Of a stretch of 64,000 nt of DNA, positions 58,401-64,000 are shown piece after piece. A model generated the notes under the pieces. That model was not told the origin of the DNA. It was given only the letters and a program-made list of their open reading frames with translations, and did no database searches. Each line of letters starts with the position of its first letter. The stretch's first letter is position 1. Position numbers and translations under genes: made by a program. This DNA comes from Acidimicrobiales bacterium (GTDB lineage Bacteria > Actinomycetota > Acidimicrobiia > Acidimicrobiales > Acidimicrobilacustridaceae), in the NCBI GenBank assembly GCA_025455885.1, contig JALOLR010000001.1, positions 71,441 to 135,440 of the forward strand. The letters are read 5' to 3'.

Positions 58401-58970
58401 GGAGTGACCGATCACGAGGGAGTCCTCGATGCCCCGTCGACGGTGTTCCTGGCCTCGGCGGGTGGCGAGCGCTGGTCGCTCGAGGTGGCCGGTGGTGAGG
58501 TCCCGCGCCGGGACGCCTTCGGGTGGGCGAGCTCGTTCGCCGTCACCGAGCCGGGCGACGCCCGCCTGGCGTTCTCGACGCCGGCCACCCGCTGGCTGGC
58601 CCTCCTCGGCCAGGTGGCGTTGTGGGTGCTGGCCGTGCTCTACCTGCTGCGGGTCCGGGTCGTCGAGGACGAGCGGGACACGATCGCCTCCTCGCCGGAG
58701 GCCGGGGCGCCGCTCGCCGACCCCCACGTGGTCCTCACCGCCGATGACGCCGACGGGAGCCTCCCGGTGGATGCCCCGACCATGGCGGTCCCGGTGATCG
58801 TCGACGTGGTGCCCGTGGACCCGGTGCCCGTGGACCCGGTGCCCGTGGACCCGCCGCTCGGAGACCCGCCGCCCGGGGACGCGCCGCCCGGGGACGCGTC
58901 GCCCACCGACTCGGCGCCGTCGGGTCGGTCGCGGCGCGGGCGACGCACGCGTGGGAAGTACGCACGATGA
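55497..58970 (+). CDS. large membrane-bound family 2 glycosyltransferase
   Basis: A 1157-residue protein. Residues about 30-240 are a GT2 domain: VVVVLVAHDPGWWFEETL, VLVVDNASADP, the metal motif LLCHDDVRLAPD and GDDLDLGWRARVAGA. Then come about a dozen membrane helices (about 280-310 and 385-740), and a large soluble region follows (LGDAGVLPGVGWKLD, MGVRYVVVPLGPAP), with a last helix near 1040. The C-terminal 90 residues are Pro/Asp-rich with a 15-bp coding repeat. A GT2/multi-spanning protein followed by DUF5719 is a conserved actinobacterial pair near FbiA/FbiB genes, so the gene is probably core wall or lipoglycan machinery. GTG 55497 fits a TACCCT hexamer; ATG 55434 would overlap the divergent small gene. 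Confidence 0.87.
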   Translation: MTVPENPPEPARTPPGASAGEWDGPAPEVAEAPPVVVVLVAHDPGWWFEETLSSVAAQRYPQTSVLVVDNASADPEALRDRVAAVLPTAHLRRLETDAGFGAAANEALRAVQGASFLLLCHDDVRLAPDVVQIMVEEAFRSNAGVVGPKIVDWYDPRRLLQVGMGADRYGEPSPYVERGDLDQSQHDAVRDSFYVPGAATLVRADLFAALDGFDPEITFHGDDLDLGWRARVAGARVVVAPAARVGHLEALGVRRAVDDRRRLQARHRLRVVRVADTLGTRLRTVPVAFLLALVEVLHAAVFGRFRHVRDIAAAWTWNLRHAGGTRRRRRQLATARQVPDRDVRAFQVRRSARLSAYLRGDAGRERAAGARDVVSNLRESRTLTTIIVWTLVAVFLLVGSRGLLVGPLPAIGQLAPFDDVGQLLSRWASGFHADGLGSTAPNATGLGVYGGLGVVVFGATSFLRSVLVLAPLLLGVLGVARLVRPIGSRRGALVAVVVYAAVPVGTNALSTGRWAGIVAYGLSPWLLVVLAGSSHLAPFGSLGGSPGPGVRRRPVLTRIVGGGLLVALGATVDPSLLVLLPVCGLGLVVGGLLAGQVAGAGRLVLTTVGGTVVALVLHLPWSLAFLDGWSAIVAPTSTAGRGMDLSAVLRFDTGPFGGGVTGLFLLLAALLPLLIGRRWRLGWAVRMWALAVVGFAAAWADGQGWWSFDLPAPEVLLAPAAVGLAVATALGMVAFEVDLPDYHFGWRQIVSLLAGVAVVVTVVPAWASVVSGRWELPRGDFTRSLAFMREEAEAEPFRALWLGDAGVLPGVGWKLDAPGVDDLGPDRVLALLTTEEGVPRVSGNWPGAEGEATPRVADAVASAAAGGTSRLGALLAPMGVRYVVVPLGPAPDPFAEQRRYEPADLLAVLEGQLDLDGVTVNPGVRVYRNAAWGPARAVLPPGTEPGPEDGPATLPELVGAPVALPGGDGVTDHEGVLDAPSTVFLASAGGERWSLEVAGGEVPRRDAFGWASSFAVTEPGDARLAFSTPATRWLALLGQVALWVLAVLYLLRVRVVEDERDTIASSPEAGAPLADPHVVLTADDADGSLPVDAPTMAVPVIVDVVPVDPVPVDPVPVDPPLGDPPPGDAPPGDASPTDSAPSGRSRRGRRTRGKYAR
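58809..58913 (+). repeat. 15-bp tandem coding repeat (seven units)
   Basis: Three perfect copies of GTGCCCGTGGACCCG (58809-58853, encoding VPVDP) are followed by four diverged units (58854-58913, encoding PLGDP, PPGDA, PPGDA, SPTDS). Units two and three of the diverged set are identical. It codes for the low-complexity cytoplasmic or external tail of the large glycosyltransferase and is a likely site of copy-number variation. Confidence 0.9.
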
Positions 58971-60580
58971 GCCGTCGCGTGTGGCGCCTCCCGCTGCTGG
59001 TCCTGCTCCCGCTGCTCGTCGTGGCGGCGATCGCCGTGCAGGGCGACGAGGTCGAGCCCGCACCGCCGCCGACCGACCGCGTCACCCCGGTGGCCCTCGG
59101 TGCGGACGCCGACGGGTCCACGTGGTACTGCGCCGCCGGCTCGGCGACCGGGGTCGTGTCGGGCGACGGGGCGGGCACGGGCGAGCAGGTCGTCGTGATC
59201 GCCAACCTGTCCGACCGGGCGGTCGGCGGACTGTTCACCGTCGTGCCCAGCGAGGGCGCATCGGCGTCCGAGCCCATCGAGGTCCCCGCCCACACCCGCA
59301 TCGAGGTGCGAGCGTCGGCGATCGTGGTGGCGCCGTGGGCCTCGGTCGTGGTGGAGCTCGACGGGGGAGAGGTGGCCGTCGAGCACGCCCTCGAGGGCCC
59401 GGGGGGCCGCTCGGTCAGCCCGTGCGCCTCCCAACCGTCGCCGACCTGGTACTTCCCCGCCGGGACCACCCGGGCGGGCACCACGATGCTGCTGGCCTTG
59501 TTCAACCCCTTCCCGGGCGAGGCGTCGGTCGACCTCTCCTTCGAGACCGAGGACGGGACCCGTACCCCGCAGCAGTTCCAGGGCCTGGTCGTCCCCGGCG
59601 GCCGGGTGACGGTCGTCGACGTCAGCGCCGTCGTCACCCTCCGGGCCCAGATCGCCACCACGGTCACGGCCCGCAACGGGCGCATCATCGCCGAGCAGGT
59701 CCTCGTCAGCGACGGGACGGACGGTTCCGCCGTCGGCCTCACCAGCGTGCTCGGCGCGCCCGCACCGGCCCTCGACTGGGTCTTCCCCGAGCTCGGGCCG
59801 GCCGCTGAGGGCCGGACCTCCACGATGGCCGTGCTCAACCCGGGCGACGCCGACGCGGAGGTCGAGGTGCAGGTGCTGCTCGACGATCCCGCGGTGAACG
59901 GCACGGTCGAACCGTTCGTGCTCACCGTCGGGCCGACGAGCTACGGGGTCGTCGACCTCTACGCCGACGGTCGCCTCCCGGAGGGGGTCGGCGGGTGGGT
60001 GATGGTGCGCAGCACGAACGGCGTGCCGATCGTCGCCGAGCGCCTCGACGGCGGCACCGAGGAGGCCGACCGCCCCGGGCTGGTCGCCATGGTCGGCGCG
60101 CCGGTCCAGGCCGGACGATGGATCGTCCCGGCGGCCTCGGCGTCGTCGGTCGAGGCGACCGGCCTCGTCGTCGTCAACCCGTCGGGCTCCCGCGACGTCA
60201 CCGTCACCGTCCGCGCCGACGCCGGCGGGACCACCCAGGACCTTCCCGGGGCCACGTCCATCGTGGTGCCGGCGGGCAGCCGGGTGGTCGTGCCGCTCGG
60301 CCCGGAGGCCGTCGACCTCGAGGGCCTGTCGCTGATGGTCGAGGCCGACGGGCCGGTCGTGGTGTCGCGGTGGTTCGTCCTCGACGGCGACCTGGCCGAG
60401 AGCCTCGGGGTGCCGGTGGTCGACACCGTGTCCGCCCTCCTCGACCTCGTCCGGCCCGAGGCGTTCCTCCCCGAGGCCCCGGTGAGCGAGGACGTGCCCG
60501 TCGACGCCCCGCTCATCGACCCCGCCATCGTCCCGCCCGAGCCGTCCGCGACGTCCGCGACGTCCACCACCGAGGGCTGA
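58967..60580 (+). CDS. DUF5719 exported protein
   Basis: A 537-residue protein with an N-terminal signal or anchor helix (LPLLVLLPLLVVAAIAV) and a long beta-rich exterior. It contains three or so similar beta-sandwich-like segments marked by WYCAAGS, WYFPAGTT and WVFPELG / WIVPAAS, each followed by VLNP or FNPF motifs, as expected for DUF5719. The tail is Thr/Ser/Pro-rich. ATG overlaps the stop of the large glycosyltransferase gene (ATGA), a pairing widely kept in actinobacteria. Function is unknown; it probably works with that transferase outside the membrane. Confidence 0.85.
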   Translation: MSRRVWRLPLLVLLPLLVVAAIAVQGDEVEPAPPPTDRVTPVALGADADGSTWYCAAGSATGVVSGDGAGTGEQVVVIANLSDRAVGGLFTVVPSEGASASEPIEVPAHTRIEVRASAIVVAPWASVVVELDGGEVAVEHALEGPGGRSVSPCASQPSPTWYFPAGTTRAGTTMLLALFNPFPGEASVDLSFETEDGTRTPQQFQGLVVPGGRVTVVDVSAVVTLRAQIATTVTARNGRIIAEQVLVSDGTDGSAVGLTSVLGAPAPALDWVFPELGPAAEGRTSTMAVLNPGDADAEVEVQVLLDDPAVNGTVEPFVLTVGPTSYGVVDLYADGRLPEGVGGWVMVRSTNGVPIVAERLDGGTEEADRPGLVAMVGAPVQAGRWIVPAASASSVEATGLVVVNPSGSRDVTVTVRADAGGTTQDLPGATSIVVPAGSRVVVPLGPEAVDLEGLSLMVEADGPVVVSRWFVLDGDLAESLGVPVVDTVSALLDLVRPEAFLPEAPVSEDVPVDAPLIDPAIVPPEPSATSATSTTEG

Positions 60581-60581
60581 C

Positions 60582-61037
60582 GTGGACCGGGTGCTCCTCG
60601 CCGTGGCGCTGGTCGCCGTGGCCGTCGCCGTGGCCCTCGTCGTCCAACGCCGACGCCCCGACGCGCCGAGCCGACCGGCGTTCTCGGTGCCGCTCCAGGT
60701 CGACCGGGCCGACTTCGCCCGCCCCGACGCCCCGTGGCTGGTGATCGCCTTCACCTCGCACACCTGCGACAGCTGCGCCGGGGTGTGGGACAAGGTGCGC
60801 CACCTCGACGCCGACGGCACGGGTCCCGTCGGGGTCCACCAGGTCGAGGTCGGCGCCGAACCGGCGTTGCACGACCGCTACGGCGTCGACGCCGTGCCCC
60901 TGGTCCTGATCGTCGATGCGGAGGGGGTCGTCGTGCGCCACTTCCTCGGCCCGGTCACCGCCACCGACCTGTGGGCCGCCGTGGCCGAGGCCCGCGAGCC
61001 CGGCTCCACCCCCGGGGGGTGCGCCGGCCACGGGTGA
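60582..61037 (+). CDS. membrane-anchored thioredoxin-like protein
   Basis: A 151-residue protein with an N-terminal helix (VLLAVALVAVAVAVALVV) and a thioredoxin fold carrying a C-x2-C active site in SHTCDSCAGVW and the cis-Pro region DAVPLVLIVD. It probably faces the outside and handles disulfides of exported proteins. It begins one base after the DUF5719 stop, so the two are cotranscribed; DUF5719 itself has conserved Cys. A TlpA/ResA-like role is possible but unproven. Confidence 0.82.
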   Translation: MDRVLLAVALVAVAVAVALVVQRRRPDAPSRPAFSVPLQVDRADFARPDAPWLVIAFTSHTCDSCAGVWDKVRHLDADGTGPVGVHQVEVGAEPALHDRYGVDAVPLVLIVDAEGVVVRHFLGPVTATDLWAAVAEAREPGSTPGGCAGHG

Positions 61038-61055
61038 CGCCGGTCGGCGGTCGGA

Positions 61056-63017
61056 TCAGCCTGCGGTGTCGGTGTCGGGGGCCTCGTGGAGGCCCGACAC
61101 CTCGGACACCGAGCCGCCGTTGGCGTCGATGAGCACGCTGTGGGGGTTGTCGGCGGTCGACCCCGGCCGGGCCAGCTCGAGGAGGCGGGTCACCTCGTTG
61201 CCGTCGATCGTCTCGTGCTCGAGCAGCGCCCGGGCGACGAGGTCGAGGCCGTTGCGGTTCACCCGCAGCACGTCGCGGCAGTCGTCCTGGGCCTGGCGCA
61301 GGATCCGCTCCACCTCCTCGTCGATGACCCGGGCGGTGTCGTCGGAGTAGTCGCGGGTGTGCATGAGGTCCTCGCCGAGGAAGACCTGTCCCTGGCTGCC
61401 CCAGGCCATCGGGCCGACGCGACTGCTCATGCCCCACTCGCGGACCATCTTGCGGGCCAGCTCGGTGGCGCCGACGAGGTCGTTGTTGGCCCCCGTCGAG
61501 ACGACCCCGAAGACCAGCTCCTCGGCGATCCGCCCGCCCATGCGGACCACGAGGGAGTCCTCGATGTAGTCCTGGCGGTAGATGTGGCGCTCCTCGAGGG
61601 GGAGCTGCATCGTGACGCCGAGGGCCATCCCCGACGGGATGATGGTGACCTTGTGGAGGGGATCGGCGGTGGGGAGCACGGCCGCGCAGATGGCGTGGCC
61701 GGCCTCGTGGTAGGCGATCGCCTCCTTCTCGAGCTCGGAGAGGGCCATCGAGTCGCGCCGCTGGCCCATGAGGATGCGGTCGCGCGCCTCTTCGAAGTCG
61801 CGCTTGGCGATCTCGGTGGCGCCGCGGCGCACCGCGAAGAGGGCGGCCTCGTTCACGAGGTTCGAGAGGTCGGCGCCGCTCATGCCGGGGGTGCCCCGGG
61901 CGACGAGGTCGAGGTCGACGTCGGGGGCGATGTGCTTGTGCTTGACGTGCACGGCGAGGATCTGGCGACGGTCCTCGAGCTCGGGGAGGGGCACGACGAC
62001 CTGGCGGTCGAACCGGCCGGGCCGCAGGAGCGCCGGGTCGAGGATGTCGGGCCGGTTGGTGGCGGCGATCATCACGATGCCCGTGGTGACCTCGAAGCCG
62101 TCCATCTCGGCGAGCATCTGGTTCAGGGTCTGCTCGCGCTCGTCGTGGCCGCCGCCGAGCCCGGCGCCGCGCTTGCGCCCGATGGAGTCGATCTCGTCGA
62201 CGAAGATGATGGCCCGGCCCATCTTGCGGGCGTTCTGGAACAGGTCGCGCACGCGGCTGGCGCCGACCCCCACGAACATCTCCATGAAGTCGGAGCCGGT
62301 CACCGAGAGGAACGGCACGCCCGCCTCGCCGGCGACGGCCCGGGCGATGAGGGTCTTGCCGGTGCCCGGGGGGCCGACGAGGAGGATGCCCTTCGGGATC
62401 CGGGCGCCGATCTCACCGAACTTCTCGGGGTGCTTCAGGAAGTCGACGACCTCGGTGATGTCCTTCTTGACCTGCTCGTAGCCGGCGACGTCGGCGAAGG
62501 TGGTGGCGGGCCGCTCGGCGTCGTAGGTCTTGGCCTTGCTGCGGCCGATGGACATGACGCCGCCCATCTGGCCCTGGGCACGCCGTTGCATCCAGACGAA
62601 GAAGCCGATGAGCAGGCCGACGGGCAACAGCAGCGGCAGCAGGCTCGACCAGATGCTGGCCGTGGGCGTCTGGAACTCCACGCCCTTCTCGGTCATGAGC
62701 GCCTGGTCCTCGTCGGAGGGCTGGAGCGGGCCGGTGGTGGTGAACTTCGTGCCGTCCTGGAGCGTGCCGGAGATGTCGCCGTTGGTGTTGTCGAAGGTGG
62801 CCTCCTGCACCTGGTCGGTGCGGAGGTCCTCGAGGAAGTCGCCGTAGCTGATGGGATCACCCGTCGAACCGCCGAGGAGGCTCGGGAGGAAGAGGGCTGC
62901 GGCGATCACGGCGAAGAGCACCCAGATCGTCCACCGGGGCCAACCCTGATCGCCACCGAAGCGCCCGCTCGGGCGCCCGCCTTCGCCGGAGGGGGGAGGC
63001 GTGCTGTCGGGACTCAT
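61056..63017 (-). CDS. ftsH: ATP-dependent zinc metalloprotease FtsH
   Basis: Membrane-bound AAA+ protease that extracts and degrades damaged or regulatory proteins. The 653-residue protein has an N-terminal helix ([16 protein letters not shown]), a short external domain, a second helix ([18 protein letters not shown]), an AAA domain with GPPGTGKT (Lys221), [11 protein letters not shown] and the second-region-of-homology Arg ([11 protein letters not shown]), and a peptidase domain with zinc motif HEAGH (437-441). ATG 63017 follows a TAGGAT by seven bases. The usual folate or tilS/hpt neighbours are absent from this edge. Confidence 0.97.
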   Translation of the reverse strand: MSPDSTPPPSGEGGRPSGRFGGDQGWPRWTIWVLFAVIAAALFLPSLLGGSTGDPISYGDFLEDLRTDQVQEATFDNTNGDISGTLQDGTKFTTTGPLQPSDEDQALMTEKGVEFQTPTASIWSSLLPLLLPVGLLIGFFVWMQRRAQGQMGGVMSIGRSKAKTYDAERPATTFADVAGYEQVKKDITEVVDFLKHPEKFGEIGARIPKGILLVGPPGTGKTLIARAVAGEAGVPFLSVTGSDFMEMFVGVGASRVRDLFQNARKMGRAIIFVDEIDSIGRKRGAGLGGGHDEREQTLNQMLAEMDGFEVTTGIVMIAATNRPDILDPALLRPGRFDRQVVVPLPELEDRRQILAVHVKHKHIAPDVDLDLVARGTPGMSGADLSNLVNEAALFAVRRGATEIAKRDFEEARDRILMGQRRDSMALSELEKEAIAYHEAGHAICAAVLPTADPLHKVTIIPSGMALGVTMQLPLEERHIYRQDYIEDSLVVRMGGRIAEELVFGVVSTGANNDLVGATELARKMVREWGMSSRVGPMAWGSQGQVFLGEDLMHTRDYSDDTARVIDEEVERILRQAQDDCRDVLRVNRNGLDLVARALLEHETIDGNEVTRLLELARPGSTADNPHSVLIDANGGSVSEVSGLHEAPDTDTAG

Positions 63018-63024
63018 GCGGAAG

Positions 63025-63030
63025 ATCCTA
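63025..63030 (-). promoter_or_regulatory. candidate -10 (TAGGAT) for leaderless ftsH
   Basis: On the minus strand TAGGAT ends seven bases before the ftsH ATG, with no ribosome binding site between. Confidence 0.55.
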
Positions 63031-63069
63031 GATGGGGCGACCGAAAATCCCCGTCTGGGGCGACGGGTT

Positions 63070-63282
63070 TCAGGATGCGATCGCCTCGCCGCTGCGGCGG
63101 TCGACGAGCTGCCACCCGTTGGGCACGGAGAGGGCGTCGGCGTGGCGGGTGCAGACGTCGTAGACGGCGGGGTGCGGTTCGTGGGCGAGGTCGTCGAGCC
63201 ACACCGTGCTGCCGCCGTAGTCGTAGCCGAAGGTGGCCGAGGCCGGCTCGCCGCAACCGGGGCGGGCGCAGGAACGGGTCAT
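63070..63282 (-). CDS. DUF3499 small zinc-ribbon-like protein
   Basis: A 70-residue protein starting with MTRSCARPGCGEPASATFGY and continuing YDVCTRHADALSVPNGW, the signature of actinobacterial DUF3499. The Cys-x4-Cys and Cys-x2-His spacing suggests one zinc. DUF3499 is usually found near DUF5719 and a metallopeptidase gene, and DUF5719 is 2.5 kb away here. ATG 63282 follows a TACGGT by six bases; the frame stays open upstream but lacks homology there. Function is unknown. Confidence 0.85.
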   Translation of the reverse strand: MTRSCARPGCGEPASATFGYDYGGSTVWLDDLAHEPHPAVYDVCTRHADALSVPNGWQLVDRRSGEAIAS

Positions 63283-63288
63283 GCCCGG

Positions 63289-63294
63289 ACCGTA
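63289..63294 (-). promoter_or_regulatory. candidate -10 (TACGGT) for the leaderless DUF3499 gene
   Basis: On the minus strand TACGGT ends six bases before the ATG at 63282. Confidence 0.5.
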
Positions 63295-63324
63295 CCCGCA
63301 CCCGGGGGCCCCTCGGCGGACCGG

Positions 63325-63330
63325 TAGCCT
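63325..63330 (+). promoter_or_regulatory. candidate -10 (TAGCCT) for the leaderless gene at the right edge
   Basis: TAGCCT ends eight bases before the GTG at 63339 and is divergent from the DUF3499 promoter 31 bases away. Confidence 0.5.
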
Positions 63331-63338
63331 CGGCCGCC

Positions 63339-64000
63339 GTGAGCCCTGCCGACCGTCGCCCGTCCCGGGTGACGCCCTCCAAGAAGCAGCTGGCCGCCGA
63401 AGCGGCGGAGCGCTCACGGGGCGGTCGGAAGCGCTCGGCGGGGACGGGCGGGAAGGGTCGGGCGGCGTCACCCGGAAAGGCCGACGCGACCTCCGCCGCT
63501 GCGGAGCCCGCCCCCGCGCCGACGAGGAAGGGGCGCCTCCCCGAGGCCGAGGTCGCACCTGCCCGCACCGGCTTCCTCTCCCGGCTCCTCCCGCCGCGCC
63601 CGGTGGCCGCCTCCGCGCCCGGCGGCAGCGGGGCGCCCGACGGTGACGGGGCGGCCGACGGCGAGGCGGGGGCCGAGCGCGAGGGCCGGCCCGTCCCGGC
63701 CGACGGCCGGCGCTACGGCGCCGGGGCCCTGCTGATCGTCTTCCTCGTCGCCCAGGTGCTCGCCTCGGTCGCCTACGGGCTGGTGATCCCCAACACCGAC
63801 TACGACCCTGCGGCGGTCACCGGCACGGGCGGCGCGGTCGGCCGGGCCGCCGACCAGTTCGCCAACGGCCAGGCGATCGTCATCGCCGAGCCGGTCCCGC
63901 TGTGGCTGAGCACGCTGCTCCAGCTCCCGCTGTGGACCGTCTTCATCGTCGGGCCGATCTGGTTCGCCGCGAAGCGCGGCCGGGGCATCGTCGCCGACCT
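63339..64000 (+). CDS. membrane protein with long charged N-terminal tail, possibly a CPBP-family protease (3' end outside window)
   Basis: About 220 residues are visible. The first 125 are a low-complexity Lys/Arg/Ala/Gly/Pro tail (VTPSKKQLAAEAAERSRGG) likely to be cytoplasmic. A helix follows (GALLIVFLVAQVLASVAYGL), then an external loop and a second helix (LWLSTLLQLPLWTVFIV) ending in FAAKRGRGIVAD. The two-helix start and the loop after the second helix resemble actinobacterial CPBP intramembrane proteases, but the catalytic EExxxR motif would lie beyond the window. GTG 63339 fits the TAGCCT hexamer. Confidence 0.6.
   Translation, partial: MSPADRRPSRVTPSKKQLAAEAAERSRGGRKRSAGTGGKGRAASPGKADATSAAAEPAPAPTRKGRLPEAEVAPARTGFLSRLLPPRPVAASAPGGSGAPDGDGAADGEAGAEREGRPVPADGRRYGAGALLIVFLVAQVLASVAYGLVIPNTDYDPAAVTGTGGAVGRAADQFANGQAIVIAEPVPLWLSTLLQLPLWTVFIVGPIWFAAKRGRGIVAD

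Noticed and set aside
55413-59063. 1216-codon minus-strand frame opposite the giant glycosyltransferase
   Set aside because: Composition is His/Gly/Arg/Glu-rich and domain-free, while the opposite strand has a clear GT2 domain and membrane helices.

Overview
The window is about 72% GC by eye, densely coded, and looks like chromosome from a free-living high-GC actinobacterium. Coenzyme F420 genes (fbiA, fbiB), a DUF3499 zinc-ribbon gene, a DUF5719 gene, a LytR-CpsA-Psr ligase, methylmalonyl-CoA mutase with MeaB, and a fused biotin carboxylase/BCCP subunit fit Actinobacteria. Gene style and several lineage-restricted proteins make class Acidimicrobiia (Iamia/Ilumatobacter-like) my best guess, but that is inference. 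I see no tRNA, rRNA, CRISPR array, insertion sequence, prophage gene or attachment site. No intergenic stretch exceeds about 145 bases, so nothing is left without a gene for 300 bases.

Layout. 1-2929: end of a YihY/BrkB membrane protein, a sirtuin, and a rhodanese-ThiF fusion. 3072-15775: dTDP-L-rhamnose genes (rmlA, rmlC, rmlB, rmlD) interleaved with two exported proteins that share a roughly 105-residue repeat (a lipoprotein and a GH25 muramidase), then two glycosyltransferases with beta-rich inserts and a DUF2142 membrane protein. 15744-19904: an LpxA-like acyltransferase, a DegT aminotransferase, a glycosyltransferase and a Gfo/Idh dehydrogenase, resembling the GnnA/GnnB/LpxA route to 3-amino-3-deoxy-GlcNAc. 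19901-29293: flippase, glycosyltransferase, Wzm/Wzt ABC exporter with a C-terminal sugar-binding domain, a three-module glycosyltransferase and a methyltransferase/coiled-coil protein. 29310-40531: core metabolism (MeaB, methylmalonyl-CoA mutase, FetAB-like exporter, a flavin reductase, RDD protein, acyl-CoA carboxylase alpha subunit, biotin ligase, PabC, PabB). 40621-55236: a second glycan block with LCP ligase, UDP-glucose dehydrogenase, UDP-xylose synthase, GDP-fucose synthase, glycosyltransferases, an NDP-sugar pyrophosphorylase, F420 genes, Gmd and an Rmd-like reductase. 55241-64000: a tiny divergent gene, a giant glycosyltransferase, DUF5719, a thioredoxin-like protein, FtsH, DUF3499 and the start of a membrane protein.

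How the genes work together. The window can supply dTDP-rhamnose, UDP-glucuronate, UDP-xylose, GDP-mannose, GDP-fucose and probably GDP-rhamnose, at least nine glycosyltransferases, two export routes (flippase and ABC exporter) and an LCP enzyme that could attach the product to peptidoglycan. The most unusual parts are the LpxA-like/DegT/Gfo-Idh set in an organism expected to lack lipid A, and the methyltransferase/coiled-coil gene beside Wzm/Wzt, which resembles the WbdD chain-length terminator of ABC-exported O antigens.

Regulation. Many genes that start a transcription unit have a TANNNT hexamer ending only 6-9 bases before the start codon, which suggests widespread leaderless transcription. 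Several of these hexamers overlap the stop codon of the gene upstream, and one pair is shared by divergent genes.
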